A DNA stretch of 64,000 nt from Sphingomonas faeni (lineage in GTDB: Bacteria; Pseudomonadota; Alphaproteobacteria; Sphingomonadales; Sphingomonadaceae), in assembly GCF_003053745.1 (NCBI RefSeq), contig NZ_QAYE01000010.1, positions 1 through 64,000 on the forward strand. Direction: 5' to 3'. Under the pieces are notes generated by a model. It did no database searches. It saw only the letters and a list, made by a program, of their open reading frames with translations, and was not told the origin of the DNA. Below are positions 55,301 through 64,000 of the stretch, one piece after another. Made by a program: the position numbers and the translations under genes. Each line of letters opens with the position of its first letter. The stretch's first letter is position 1.

Positions 55301-56731
55301 TCACTTCTTGTAAGTAACCTTCTTCACTGCCGTCACGACCTTCGCGACGTCGACCAGCATCAGCTTTTCGAGGTTCGCCGCATAGGGCATCGGCACGTCT
55401 TCGTTGGTGACGCGCAGCACAGGTGCGTCGAGGTCGTCGAAGCCGTGCTCCATCACCACCGAAACGATCTCCGAAGCGATCGAGCAGGTCGCCCAATTCT
55501 CTTCGACGATGATCATGCGGTTGGTCTTGGCGAGGCTCTTCAGGACCGTCTCGGTGTCGAGCGGGCGCAGCGTGCGCAGGTCGATGACCTCCGCGTCGAT
55601 GCCCTCTTCGGCGAGCTTCTCGGCGGCTTCGAGCGAAATGCCGACGCCGATCGAGTAGCTGACGATCGTGACGTCCTTGCCCTCTCGGACGATCCGCGCC
55701 TTGCCGATCGGCAGGACGTGGTTGTCGAGCTTGGGGACGTCGAAGCTGCGACCGTACATCAGCTCGTTCTCGAGGAACACGACCGGATCCTCGGTGCGGA
55801 TCGCGGCCTTGAGCAGGCCCTTCGCGTCCGCAGCGTCATACGGCGCGATCACGATCAGGCCGGGGACGCTCGCATACCAGGCCGCGAAGTTGTGCGAATG
55901 CTGTGCACCCACGCGCGACGCCGCGCCGTTGGGACCGCGGAACACGATCGGGCAGCGCATCTGGCCGCCCGACATGTAGTTGGTCTTGGCCGCCGAGTTG
56001 ATGATGTGGTCGATCGCCTGCAACGCGAAGTTGAAGGTCATGAACTCGACGATCGGGCGAAGGCCGCCCATCGCCGCGCCCGCACCGATGCCGGCAAAGC
56101 CGTATTCGGTGATCGGCGTGTCGATCACGCGACGGTCGCCGAACTCGTCGAGCAGCCCCTGCGTGACCTTGTACGCGCCCTGATACTGCGCGACTTCCTC
56201 GCCCATCACGAAGACGCGGTCGTCCTCGCGCATTTCCTCGGCCATCGCATCGCGCAGCGCTTCGCGGACGGTCGTCTTGACCATCTCGGTGCCCTCGGGG
56301 ATTGCCGGGTCGGAGATGCCGACCTTCTCGGCCGATGCGACGAGCTGCTGCGTGCCGCTCTCGGCCTTGGCGGGTGAGGCGCCTTCGGGAACCGGGGGAG
56401 CCTTGTCGTCCGATGGCGTTTCCTTCGGCGCGGCGTTGGCCGCCTCGCCGGAGCGCGTTTCGGCAGGCTTGGCGTCGCTTGCGCTCTCGCCCTCTTCGAG
56501 GATCGTCGCGATGACGGTGCCGACCTTCACGTTGTCGGTACCCTCGGCGACGGCGATCGAACCGATCGTGCCTTCGTCGATCGCCTCGAACTCCATCGTC
56601 GCCTTGTCGGTCTCGATCTCCGCGAGGATGTCGCCCGACTTAACGCTATCGCCTTCCTTGACGAGCCACTTGGCAAGCGTGCCCTCTTCCATCGTCGGGG
56701 AGAGCGCGGGCATCTTGATCTCGATTGCCAT
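55301..56731 (-). CDS. pdhB: Pyruvate dehydrogenase E1 beta subunit with lipoyl domain
   Basis: A 476-residue subunit. An N-terminal lipoyl domain (1-80) has the lipoylated lysine K43 in ETDKATMEF. An Ala/Pro/Glu-rich linker (about 82-140) joins it to the transketolase-like E1 beta core ([40 protein letters not shown]). The fused lipoyl domain is typical of alphaproteobacteria. It works with PdhA, whose stop it overlaps by one base; lipA at 7.6-8.5 kb makes the cofactor. Confidence 0.95.
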   Translation of the reverse strand: MAIEIKMPALSPTMEEGTLAKWLVKEGDSVKSGDILAEIETDKATMEFEAIDEGTIGSIAVAEGTDNVKVGTVIATILEEGESASDAKPAETRSGEAANAAPKETPSDDKAPPVPEGASPAKAESGTQQLVASAEKVGISDPAIPEGTEMVKTTVREALRDAMAEEMREDDRVFVMGEEVAQYQGAYKVTQGLLDEFGDRRVIDTPITEYGFAGIGAGAAMGGLRPIVEFMTFNFALQAIDHIINSAAKTNYMSGGQMRCPIVFRGPNGAASRVGAQHSHNFAAWYASVPGLIVIAPYDAADAKGLLKAAIRTEDPVVFLENELMYGRSFDVPKLDNHVLPIGKARIVREGKDVTIVSYSIGVGISLEAAEKLAEEGIDAEVIDLRTLRPLDTETVLKSLAKTNRMIIVEENWATCSIASEIVSVVMEHGFDDLDAPVLRVTNEDVPMPYAANLEKLMLVDVAKVVTAVKKVTYKK

Positions 56732-57783
56732 CAGTACTTCTCCACCAGAACGTCGGTGTAGAGCTCGGCAGCATCCGGCTCCGGGGTCTGCTCGGCGAAA
56801 TCGGCGGCTTCGTTCACGATTTTCCTGATTTCCTGTTCAAGGGACTTGAGGTCCGCCTCGGTCACGCCCTGCGCGTCGAGCAGCTTCTTCATGTGATCGA
56901 TTGGATCCGACTTGTCGCGAACCGCCTGGACCTCGTCTCGCGTACGGTACTTCGCCGGATCGGACATCGAATGGCCACGGTAACGGTAGGTCTTCATCTC
57001 GAGGATGACAGGGCCCTTGCCCGCGCGGACCCACGCCAGCGCTTCCTCAGCGGCACCGCGGCAGGCCAGCACGTCCATGCCGTCGACCTGGATGCCGGGA
57101 ATGCGGAAGCTCTCGCCGCGGCGATACAGCTGGTCCTCGGCCGAGGCGCGGTTGACGCTGGTGCCCATGGCGTACTGGTTGTTCTCGATCACGAAGATGA
57201 TCGGGAGCTTCCACAGCTCGGCCATGTTGAAGCTCTCGTACACCTGGCCCTGGTTCGCGGCGCCATCGCCGAAATAGGCCATGCAGATGCCGCCGTCGTT
57301 CGAGTATTTATGCTTGAACGCGAGGCCGGTGCCGAGCGACACCTGCGCACCGACGATGCCGTGGCCGCCATAGAATTTATGCTCGGTCGAGAACATGTGC
57401 ATCGACCCGCCCTTGCCCTTCGAGATCCCCGAATTGCGCCCGGTCAGCTCGGCCATGATCACCTTCGGGTCGATCCCGTAGGCGAGCATATGGCCGTGAT
57501 CGCGGTAGCCGGTGATCACCGAATCGGTCTCGCCGTTGAGCGCGGACTGCAGGCCGACAGCGACGGCTTCCTGGCCGATATACAGATGGCAGAAGCCGCC
57601 GATCAGGCCCAAGCCATAGAGCTGGCCCGCTTTTTCCTCGAAACGACGGATCAGCAGCATCTGCCGATACATTTCGAGCAGTTCGTCCTTCGACGCCTCG
57701 TACGGCTTTGGTTCGGCCGGTCGTTCGCGGTTCGTAATCGGCGGTTCGGCGATTGCGCGTGCTGGTGGGGGGGTCTTGGCCAC
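56731..57783 (-). CDS. pdhA: Pyruvate dehydrogenase E1 alpha subunit
   Basis: A 350-residue thiamine-diphosphate subunit. The cofactor motif [20 protein letters not shown] ends in [11 protein letters not shown], matching the GDG-x(about 27)-NN pattern. The phosphorylation-loop region [19 protein letters not shown] is present. It decarboxylates pyruvate and passes the acetyl group to lipoyl arms. It is coupled to pdhB; E2 and E3 genes are outside the window. The promoter should be in the 57784-58256 gap. Confidence 0.96.
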   Translation of the reverse strand: MAKTPPPARAIAEPPITNRERPAEPKPYEASKDELLEMYRQMLLIRRFEEKAGQLYGLGLIGGFCHLYIGQEAVAVGLQSALNGETDSVITGYRDHGHMLAYGIDPKVIMAELTGRNSGISKGKGGSMHMFSTEHKFYGGHGIVGAQVSLGTGLAFKHKYSNDGGICMAYFGDGAANQGQVYESFNMAELWKLPIIFVIENNQYAMGTSVNRASAEDQLYRRGESFRIPGIQVDGMDVLACRGAAEEALAWVRAGKGPVILEMKTYRYRGHSMSDPAKYRTRDEVQAVRDKSDPIDHMKKLLDAQGVTEADLKSLEQEIRKIVNEAADFAEQTPEPDAAELYTDVLVEKY

Positions 57784-57931
57784 GATGTGGGAAACCTCGT
57801 TTTCCGTAGGGGAGTTGAGGGAGCCTATAGGCGCGGACGGGGCGGAACATCAATTCCCGTCTGGGGTATGTTAGTTTGGGGGCTTGGGATGGGGCGCTCG
57901 ATAGGTCGCGCGAGCCCTACCGCACGAGCAA

Positions 57932-58039
57932 ACCACCCCGGCGAAGGCCGGGACCCAATTGGTAAGGTTGCAGTAACGACGCGCATCGCTCAGTTGGCGA
58001 CGTCCTCCCAGTTGGGCCCCGGCCTTCGCCGGGGTGGTG
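57932..58039. repeat. Type B dispersed palindromic repeat
   Basis: Arms ACCACCCCGGCGAAGGCCGG and CCGGCCTTCGCCGGGGTGGT are inverted copies, with CCCAATTGG and CCCAGTTGGG at the inner ends. Compared with 23473-23578 the whole unit is in the opposite orientation. Core words such as AAGGTTGCAGTAAC match that copy's reverse strand. Confidence 0.85.
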
Positions 58040-58100
58040 CTGGAGTGATGAAGGGGGGGTGGTAGACGCAGGTCTACCCACGCACGGTGGTTCCTGCCTC

Positions 58101-58158
58101 CTTGTTCTCCCGCGAAGGCGGGAGCCCAGACTGGGCTCCCGCCTTCGCGGGGAACAAG
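58101..58158. repeat. Type C near-perfect 58-bp palindrome
   Basis: CTTGTTCTCCCGCGAAGGCG-GGAGCCCAG and CTGGGCTCCCGCCTTCGCGG-GGAACAAG pair over their whole length with one base missing, around a single A. It is the most symmetric repeat in the window and shares the CCCGCGAARGCGGG word with 25097-25178. Confidence 0.85.
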
Positions 58159-58256
58159 CTTTCTTCGGTTGGGTCACCTCTGCTCAGGCCACTATCCCCA
58201 CCCCAAGCAAAGCTCCGGTTGCCCTGCCCGTTCACCTAAGCCTAGAGCCAGCCGCA

Positions 58257-59609
58257 ATGGACTCCACCACAGACCCCCACCAGCATCCCCTCCGGATCGC
58301 CAATTTCCGCGCCTATTGGCTGTCCCGCTTTACCGGCACCATCGCGGTCAGCGCGATGTCGATCGTGATCGGCTGGCAGGTCTACAACATCGCCCGCGAG
58401 ACGATGGACATCCGTCAGGCCGCCTTCATGCTTGGGATGATCGGGTTCGCGCAGTTCGTGCCGCTGTTCCTGCTCACCCCGATCACCGGCCTGGTCGCGG
58501 ACAGCTTCGACCGCCGCTGGATCGTCCGCGGCACGACCGCGCTGCTGGTGCTCACCGCCGCGACATTGTGGTTGCTGACCTGGACCGGCCACCTCACGCT
58601 TGGCGTGCTGTTCGTGGCTGCGGTAGCCTTCGGCGTCGCCCGAGCCTTCTCCGGTCCAGCCTATTCCGCGCTCGCCCCCAACCTCGTCCCCCGCGCCGTC
58701 CTCCCGACCGCGATCGCGATCAGCTCGATCGCGTGGCAGGTCGGCACGATCGCGGGCCCCAGCGTCGGTGGCCTCCTCTACGCGATCCACCCGGAGGTCG
58801 CCTACGGCGTCGCGACGATCCTGTTCGTCGTCGCGCTCCTCTTCATGTTCCTGATCGGCCCAGTGCCGCAGCCCGCCGCGCAGACCGACCACCGTCCCCT
58901 CGCCCGCATCATCGAGGGCTTCACCTATGTCCGCCGCAACCGCCTAGTCCTCGCGACGATCACGCTCGATTTGTTCGCGGTGCTGCTCGCCGGCGCGACG
59001 TCGCTGCTCCCGGTCTACTCGCGCGACATCCTCCACGTCGGCTCGCAGGGGCTCGGCGTTCTCGCGGCGGGCATGGGGATCGGTGCTGCGATTACCGCCG
59101 TGTGGTTCTCGGTCCGCCCGATGAGCACCAATGTCGGCGTGAAGATGCTGATCGCCGTCGTCGTGTTCGGCCTCGCGATCCTCACCTTCGGCGTCGCGAC
59201 GCCGATCGTAAACCTGATCGGCATCGCGCCCGGTACGATCGGCGGCATTCCCGTCCAGCCCGCCTTCGCCCTCAGCCTCGTCGCGCTGATCGTCGCGGGC
59301 GGCGCGGACATGATCTCGGTCTATGTCCGCCAGTCGCTGATCCAGCTCCACACGCCCGACGCGATGCGCGGCCGCGTCAGCGCGGTATCGCAGCTCACTA
59401 TTTCGGCCTCGAACGAACTCGGTGAATTCGAGAGCGGCGTGATGGCGTCGCTGCTCGGTCCGGTCGGTGCAGTGGTGTTCGGCGGCGTCGGTGCTATTGC
59501 GATCACGATCGGCTGGGCGCGACTGTTCCCGGAACTAGGCCGCGCGAAAACCTTTGATCCCCCAGAGATCCTAGAGACCGAACCCGAACACGGAGAAGCC
59601 AAGCCATGA
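58257..59609 (+). CDS. MFS transporter (EntS-like exporter family)
   Basis: A 450-residue membrane protein with about 12 hydrophobic segments. The N-terminal [20 protein letters not shown] and the loop 2-3 region ([15 protein letters not shown]) match the MFS_3/EntS exporter group. The substrate is unknown. ATG 58257 was chosen; the frame runs upstream through the repeats but without conserved residues. Its stop overlaps cysK by 4 bp. Confidence 0.87.
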   Translation: MDSTTDPHQHPLRIANFRAYWLSRFTGTIAVSAMSIVIGWQVYNIARETMDIRQAAFMLGMIGFAQFVPLFLLTPITGLVADSFDRRWIVRGTTALLVLTAATLWLLTWTGHLTLGVLFVAAVAFGVARAFSGPAYSALAPNLVPRAVLPTAIAISSIAWQVGTIAGPSVGGLLYAIHPEVAYGVATILFVVALLFMFLIGPVPQPAAQTDHRPLARIIEGFTYVRRNRLVLATITLDLFAVLLAGATSLLPVYSRDILHVGSQGLGVLAAGMGIGAAITAVWFSVRPMSTNVGVKMLIAVVVFGLAILTFGVATPIVNLIGIAPGTIGGIPVQPAFALSLVALIVAGGADMISVYVRQSLIQLHTPDAMRGRVSAVSQLTISASNELGEFESGVMASLLGPVGAVVFGGVGAIAITIGWARLFPELGRAKTFDPPEILETEPEHGEAKP

Positions 59610-60526
59610 AGGCCAACTCGATCCTCGATACGATCGGCAACACGCCGCACGTCCGCCTGTCGAAGCTGTTCCCCGAATCCGAAGTCTGGGTAAAGTCCGA
59701 GCGCTCGAATCCCGGCGGCTCGATCAAGGACCGCATCGCGCTCGCGATGATTGAGGCGGCGGAGAAGGACGGCCACCTCCAGCCCGGCGGTACGATCATC
59801 GAGCCGACCAGCGGCAACACCGGCATCGGCCTGGCGCTCGTCGCCGCGGTGAAGGGATACAAGATCGTCCTCGTCATGCCCGAGAGCATGTCGATCGAAC
59901 GCCGCCGCCTCATGCTAGCCTATGGCGCGACCTTCGACCTGACTCCACGCGAGAAGGGCATGAAGGGCGCGATCGAGCGTGCGAAGGAACTGGTCGAGCA
60001 GACGCCCGGCTCGTGGATGCCGCAGCAGTTCGAAAACCCTGCGAACATCGCCGTGCATGTCGCTACGACCGCACAGGAAATCCTCGCCGACTTCCGCGAT
60101 ACGCCGATCGACGTGATCATCACCGGCGTCGGCACCGGCGGCCATATCACCGGCGTCGCCGAGGCGCTGAAGAAGGAATGGCCTTCGCTCAAGGTCTACG
60201 CGGTCGAGCCCGCCGCCTCGCCGGTCATCGCCGGTGGCCAGCCCGGCCCGCACCCGATCCAGGGCATCGGTGCAGGCTTCATCCCGGTGAACCTGCACAC
60301 CCAGGCGCTCGACGGCGTGATCGAGGTCGACGCCGCGGTGGCAAAGGACATGGCGCGTCGCTGTGCGAGCGAAGAGGGCATGCTGGTCGGCATCAGCTCG
60401 GGCGCGACGCTCGCAGCGATCCTTCAGAAGCTCCCCGATCTGCCTGACAACGTGCGCGTTCTCGGGTTCAACTACGATACCGGCGAGCGCTATCTGTCGG
60501 TCCCGGACTTCCTGCCCGAACAGTGA
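59606..60526 (+). CDS. cysK: Cysteine synthase A
   Basis: A 306-residue PLP enzyme making cysteine from O-acetylserine and sulfide. The PLP lysine is K41 in [11 protein letters not shown]; substrate and cofactor motifs include [12 protein letters not shown] and [15 protein letters not shown]. Length is normal. It overlaps the MFS gene by 4 bp and the hydrolase gene by 4 bp, so the three form one unit. Confidence 0.95.
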   Translation: MKANSILDTIGNTPHVRLSKLFPESEVWVKSERSNPGGSIKDRIALAMIEAAEKDGHLQPGGTIIEPTSGNTGIGLALVAAVKGYKIVLVMPESMSIERRRLMLAYGATFDLTPREKGMKGAIERAKELVEQTPGSWMPQQFENPANIAVHVATTAQEILADFRDTPIDVIITGVGTGGHITGVAEALKKEWPSLKVYAVEPAASPVIAGGQPGPHPIQGIGAGFIPVNLHTQALDGVIEVDAAVAKDMARRCASEEGMLVGISSGATLAAILQKLPDLPDNVRVLGFNYDTGERYLSVPDFLPEQ

Positions 60527-61836
60527 CAGCAGAGCTTTCCGCGCGCGGCACCAATGTGCTGCGCGCCACTCTCGTCGGCATCTCCGCGCTGGCGATCGTC
60601 GGGCCTGCGCTGGTCGTCGCCAACCCGCCCACGATCGTCCACGCCTCGAAGCGGGTGAAGCTGCCCGCAGGCCGGGTCGTGCCGCAAGCCGAAGTGCCTG
60701 AGGTCGAGCCGGTCAAGTTCGTCGATCTCAGCCCCGAGGACGCGCGTGCGTTCAACGCGACCGTGCCGTTCTCGACCGATCCGAATCCGGCGGCGCGGCC
60801 GTTCCGCTTCGCCGGCGGTCCGGAGGATCTGGCGCGCGCGACCGACTGCATGGCGGCGGGCATTCTCTACGAGGCCGGCGACGACACGCTCGGCGAACGC
60901 GCGGTCGCGCAGGTCGTCCTCAACCGCCTGCATCACCCAGCCTTCCCGAAAACCGTGTGCGGCGTCGTGTTCGAGGGGCAGGACCGCTCGACCGGTTGCC
61001 AGTTCAGCTTCAGCTGCGACGGCGCCCTCAAGCGGTGGCATCCGACCGGCGACGCCTGGCGTCGCGCGCGCGAAGTGGCTGCGGCGTCGCTATCCGGGGC
61101 GGTATTCAAGCAGGTCGGCTACGCCACGCATTACCATACCGACTGGGTCGTGCCGTACTGGCAGTCCAGCCTCGACAAGATCACCGCGGTGAACACGCAC
61201 CTGTTCTTCCGCTGGTCGGGCTGGTGGGGCACGCCGCCTGCGTTCGGCCGTCATCCGGAGACCGTCGAGCCGGTCATCGCCCAGCTTGCCGAGCTGTCGG
61301 ACGCGCACAAAACCGGCGCTGCGTTGGCTGAGGCGGATGCGGCGCTGGCGGAGGCTTCGATCGCGATGGGGTTTGGACCAGTTACCGAAACGACGGCTGC
61401 TCCCGCGGCGCCAGTCGATGGCGATACTATCCTCGTAGCCCTGCCCCGTGGCCAGACGTCCGACGGACTCATTGCGCTCGCGGCACAGGCGTGCGGGGAC
61501 AAGCCGTTCTGCCGCTACATGGCGTGGACGGACGGTAGCAAGGCGGCGACGTCGCTGCCTTTGGCGCCCGCCCAGACCGCCGCGCTGGGGTTCAGCTACC
61601 TGCGCGACCGGTCGAGCAATTACGAAAAGTCGTTGTGGAACTGCCGCCAGTTCAAACGAGCCGACCCTGCGCAGTGCATGAAGGTTCAGGCGACGCTGAC
61701 GGCCGTACCGGTGCCTGCTGCGGTTGTGCCTGCTGGACCCGTGGCTGTCGAGTTGAACGGCGTACGGCGGAAGACGGTAGTTGCTGCCCCGCCTCTCCAA
61801 ACAACCCCGTCAACACCTGCCGCCACGCCAAAGTAA
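60523..61836 (+). CDS. SleB-type cell wall hydrolase
   Basis: A 437-residue exported protein with an N-terminal hydrophobic segment (about 13-34, [20 protein letters not shown]) and a Hydrolase_2 (SleB) domain at about 110-235. Motifs there are [40 protein letters not shown] and [11 protein letters not shown]. The family cleaves peptidoglycan in spore formers; here a role in wall turnover is inferred. The C-terminal 200 residues carry an Ala/Glu-rich stretch and a cysteine-containing segment I cannot assign. GTG 60523 overlaps cysK. Confidence 0.87.
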   Translation: MTAELSARGTNVLRATLVGISALAIVGPALVVANPPTIVHASKRVKLPAGRVVPQAEVPEVEPVKFVDLSPEDARAFNATVPFSTDPNPAARPFRFAGGPEDLARATDCMAAGILYEAGDDTLGERAVAQVVLNRLHHPAFPKTVCGVVFEGQDRSTGCQFSFSCDGALKRWHPTGDAWRRAREVAAASLSGAVFKQVGYATHYHTDWVVPYWQSSLDKITAVNTHLFFRWSGWWGTPPAFGRHPETVEPVIAQLAELSDAHKTGAALAEADAALAEASIAMGFGPVTETTAAPAAPVDGDTILVALPRGQTSDGLIALAAQACGDKPFCRYMAWTDGSKAATSLPLAPAQTAALGFSYLRDRSSNYEKSLWNCRQFKRADPAQCMKVQATLTAVPVPAAVVPAGPVAVELNGVRRKTVVAAPPLQTTPSTPAATPK

Positions 61837-61848
61837 GAGCGCAACCTG

Positions 61849-61960
61849 CCCCCCTCCCTCAAAGGGAGGGGTTGGGGGTGGGTCGGCCCGCTCATGTCGC
61901 AACAGTTCGAATACGCGGAAGCCAACCCACCCCCTGCCCCTCCCTTTCAGGGAGGGGAGC
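61849..61960. repeat. Type A paired palindromic repeat
   Basis: Left end CCCCCCTCCCTCAAAGGGAG then GGGTTGGGGGTGGGTCGG; right end CCAACCCACCCCCTGCCCCT then CCCTTTCAGGGAGGGG. It is an inverted pair with a 40-bp centre, lying between the convergent hydrolase and acyl-CoA dehydrogenase genes. Confidence 0.85.
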
Positions 61961-61975
61961 AGAAGGCCCTGCCTA

Positions 61976-63778
61976 TCAAGCCGCCATGAACATTTCAGGC
62001 GGGAGCGCCATCAGCGACTCCGCACCACCCTCGATCTTGCGACGCAGCGCGCCCGCATCCGGCAGGATTCGCTCGGCGTAGAAGCGCGCCGTCACCAGCT
62101 TGGCGTCGAGGAACGCAGTCTCGCCCTCACCCGCTGCCTTCAGCTTCGCCGCAGCGACCGCCATCCGCAGCCACATGACGCCGACCGCGACGATGCCCAT
62201 CAGATGCATGTAGCTGACCGCGCCCGCGCCGACGTTCTCGGGGTTCTTCATGCCGTTCGCCATGAACCACATCGTCGCCGCCTGAAGCTGGCCGTTCGCC
62301 TTCTCCAGCGCGTCGGCAAACACCGCCGTCGCCGGATCGGCCTTCGCCGCAGCGACGTCGTCTGCGGCCAGCTTGAAGAACGCCTGGATCCCGCGCCCGC
62401 CATTCTGAGCGAGTTTCCGCCCGACCAGATCCATCGCCTGGACACCGTTGGTGCCCTCGTAGATCATCGCGATCCGCGCATCCCGGACATACTGCTCCAT
62501 GCCCCATTCGGCGATGTAGCCGTGGCCGCCGTACACCTGCTGCGCGTTGGTCGCGATCGCATAGCCCATGTCGGTGCCATAGCCCTTGATGACCGGGGTC
62601 AGCAGGCTGATGATGTCGCCGGCCAGCTGGCGCTCTTCCTCTGTCTCGGCGTGATGCTCGAGATCGGCCTGGAGCGCGGTCCACAGGATCAGCGCGCGCA
62701 GGCCCTCGGTCAGCGACTTGCCCTCCATCAGCATGCGGCGGATGTCGGGATGGACGAACAGCGTGTCCGCCTTCTCCTGCGGCTCCTTCGGCCCGGTCAG
62801 CGCACGGCCCTGGCGACGGTCCTGCGCGTACTGGACGGCGTTCTGGTAGGCGACTTCCGCCACGCCAAGCCCCTGGAGGCCGACGCCGAGACGCGCGGCG
62901 TTCATCATGATGAACATCGCCGCGAGACCCTTCATCTCCTCGCCGACCAGCCAGCCGGTCGCCGAGTCATAGTTCATCACGCAGGTCGAATTTGCGTGAA
63001 TGCCCATCTTGTGCTCGATCGACCCGCAGGTGACACCGTTGCGCGCACCCAGCGAACCGTCCTCGTTCACCAGGAACTTCGGCACCACGAACAGCGAGAT
63101 GCCCTTCGAGCTGTCCGGTGCGCCCGGCGTCTTGGCCAGCACGAGGTGGATGATGTTCTCGGTCAGGTCATGCTCGCCCGACGAGATGAAGATCTTCGTA
63201 CCAGTGATCGCGTACGAGCCATCCGCCTGAGGCTCGGCCTTGGTGCGGATCAGGCCCAGATCGGTGCCGCACTGCGGCTCGGTCAGGTTCATCGTCCCAC
63301 CCCATTCGCCCGACACCATCTTCGGCACGTACATCGCCTTCTGCGCGTTCGAGCCCTTGGCGATCAGCGCGGCGATCGCGCCGTGCGTGAGCCCGGGATA
63401 CATCGCGAACGCCATGTTCGACGAGATCATGTATTCCTGGAACGCGGTCGACACGACGTGCGGCATCCCCTGCCCGCCATATTCGGGCTGGTTGCCGAGC
63501 GTCGCCCAGCCGCTCTCGACATACTGCTTATACGCTTCCTTGAAGCCGTCCGGCGTCGTTACCGAGCCGTCCTCGTGCCGCGTGCAACCCTGCTGGTCGC
63601 CCGACAGGTTGAGCGGGAACAGCACTTCGGCGACAAACTTGCCGCCTTCTTCGAGCACTGCGTCGACGACGTCGGGCGAGGCCGCATCGAAGCCGGGGAG
63701 ATTATTGTAGCGATCGAGGCCGACGACATGCTCGAGGACGAAACGCGTGTCGCGGACGGGGGGCGTATACTGGGGCAT
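61976..63778 (-). CDS. Acyl-CoA dehydrogenase family protein (long form, DmdC-like)
   Basis: A 600-residue flavoprotein, about 200 residues longer than classical acyl-CoA dehydrogenases because of a C-terminal extension. FAD/substrate motifs are MNLTEPQCGTDLGLIRTKA and KIFISSGEHDLT; AMIYEGTNGVQAMDLVGRKL carries the catalytic-base region (YEGTNGVQ). It should oxidise acyl-CoA to enoyl-CoA; the exact chain or substrate is unknown. The MerR-type regulator gene ends 3 bp upstream, which suggests co-expression. Confidence 0.92.
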   Translation of the reverse strand: MPQYTPPVRDTRFVLEHVVGLDRYNNLPGFDAASPDVVDAVLEEGGKFVAEVLFPLNLSGDQQGCTRHEDGSVTTPDGFKEAYKQYVESGWATLGNQPEYGGQGMPHVVSTAFQEYMISSNMAFAMYPGLTHGAIAALIAKGSNAQKAMYVPKMVSGEWGGTMNLTEPQCGTDLGLIRTKAEPQADGSYAITGTKIFISSGEHDLTENIIHLVLAKTPGAPDSSKGISLFVVPKFLVNEDGSLGARNGVTCGSIEHKMGIHANSTCVMNYDSATGWLVGEEMKGLAAMFIMMNAARLGVGLQGLGVAEVAYQNAVQYAQDRRQGRALTGPKEPQEKADTLFVHPDIRRMLMEGKSLTEGLRALILWTALQADLEHHAETEEERQLAGDIISLLTPVIKGYGTDMGYAIATNAQQVYGGHGYIAEWGMEQYVRDARIAMIYEGTNGVQAMDLVGRKLAQNGGRGIQAFFKLAADDVAAAKADPATAVFADALEKANGQLQAATMWFMANGMKNPENVGAGAVSYMHLMGIVAVGVMWLRMAVAAAKLKAAGEGETAFLDAKLVTARFYAERILPDAGALRRKIEGGAESLMALPPEMFMAA

Positions 63779-63781
63779 GGT

Positions 63782-64000
63782 TTATCCTTGGTTGTCCTGG
63801 GCGCGGCTCACTTCGAGGAGGGCCACGAAACTGGTGAGTTCGTCGATGGCGAGATCGATGTCGCGCTTCTGCGCGGTCAGCAGCGCGATCCGCGCCTGGC
63901 TGCGCTCGATCACGACCTGGCGCTGCGCACGGCGACCGTCGCCGAGATCGTAGAGGTCGATCATCTCGCGGATCTCGCCGAGGCTGAACCCGACGCGCTT
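63782..64000 (-). CDS. MerR-family regulator, C-terminal part (runs off the window)
   Basis: About 72 C-terminal residues are inside the window. They begin KRVGFSLGEIREMIDLYDLG, which matches the second half of the MerR DNA-binding domain, followed by the dimerisation coiled coil (RQVVIERSQARIALLTAQKR). No metal-binding cysteines occur in the visible tail. With an acyl-CoA dehydrogenase directly downstream it resembles LiuR-type regulators of branched-chain amino acid and fatty acid catabolism; this is inference from context. Confidence 0.8.
   Translation of the reverse strand, partial: KRVGFSLGEIREMIDLYDLGDGRRAQRQVVIERSQARIALLTAQKRDIDLAIDELTSFVALLEVSRAQDNQG

Larger units (their letters stand above)
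57784..58256. other. 473-bp gene-free stretch between pdhA and the MFS gene
   Basis: No credible gene is seen. It is the shared upstream region of two divergent genes and contains a type B repeat (57932-58039) and a type C palindrome (58101-58158). Frames through it translate to Pro/Gly/Arg-rich text from the repeats. Unique sequence near 57784-57900 should carry the pdhA promoter and that near 58160-58256 the MFS promoter. Confidence 0.8.

Overview
The window is a GC-rich, gene-dense stretch of an alphaproteobacterial chromosome, most likely Sphingomonas or a close sphingomonad. The reasons are the fused ispDF, the dusB-ntrB-ntrC-ntrY order, pckA opposite chvI-chvG with a short HPr kinase and rapZ downstream, a lipoyl domain fused to pyruvate dehydrogenase E1 beta, an alphaproteobacterial LptD, and the many small palindromic repeats between genes. 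Nearly every gene is a housekeeping gene. I see no rRNA, tRNA, CRISPR array, prophage or complete mobile element.

Layout. 1-4.9 kb (minus strand): dusB, ntrB, ntrC and an NtrY-like kinase that stops inside its PAS region next to AT-richer DNA at the window edge. 5-9.4 kb: ispDF, an exported protein read from a TTG codon, pncC, then ratA and lipA on the other strand, and a beta-carbonic anhydrase behind a double palindrome. 9.35-15.1 kb: ppk2, an APC permease and aspS (minus), then rnd and a small I78-like lipoprotein (plus). 15.15-20.7 kb (minus): ppx, ppk1, hda and a conserved exported protein. 20.8-23.5 kb: purM, purN and two small coupled genes. 23.6-26.7 kb (minus): GNAT acetyltransferase, ndk, holC, pepA. 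26.8-32.5 kb: lptD-surA-pdxA-rsmA, an outer-membrane biogenesis operon. 32.6-36.3 kb (minus): TPR protein, rsmB, guaB. 36.5-37.9 kb: SPFH/NfeD pair.

38-44.1 kb is a regulatory block: pckA faces chvI-chvG-hprK-rapZ-EIIA-HPr, linking envelope sensing, nitrogen-type PTS signalling and gluconeogenesis. 44.2-51.8 kb holds a SPOUT methyltransferase, an L,D-transpeptidase, a small lipoprotein, a SulP transporter with a foldable leader, a DUF488 protein, trmFO, an EF-hand protein and a squalene/phytoene synthase-like protein. 51.95-55.3 kb holds three coupled TadG/TadE-like genes that are isolated from any Tad secretion machinery and lie behind a CtrA-like site. 55.3-64 kb: pdhA-pdhB, an MFS exporter, cysK, a SleB-type hydrolase, an acyl-CoA dehydrogenase and the end of a MerR regulator.

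About ten intergenic palindromic repeats of three sequence types fill most of the longer gaps. The least explained parts of the window are these repeats, the TadG/TadE trio, the SulP leader, the palindromes before the carbonic anhydrase and the broken ntrY.
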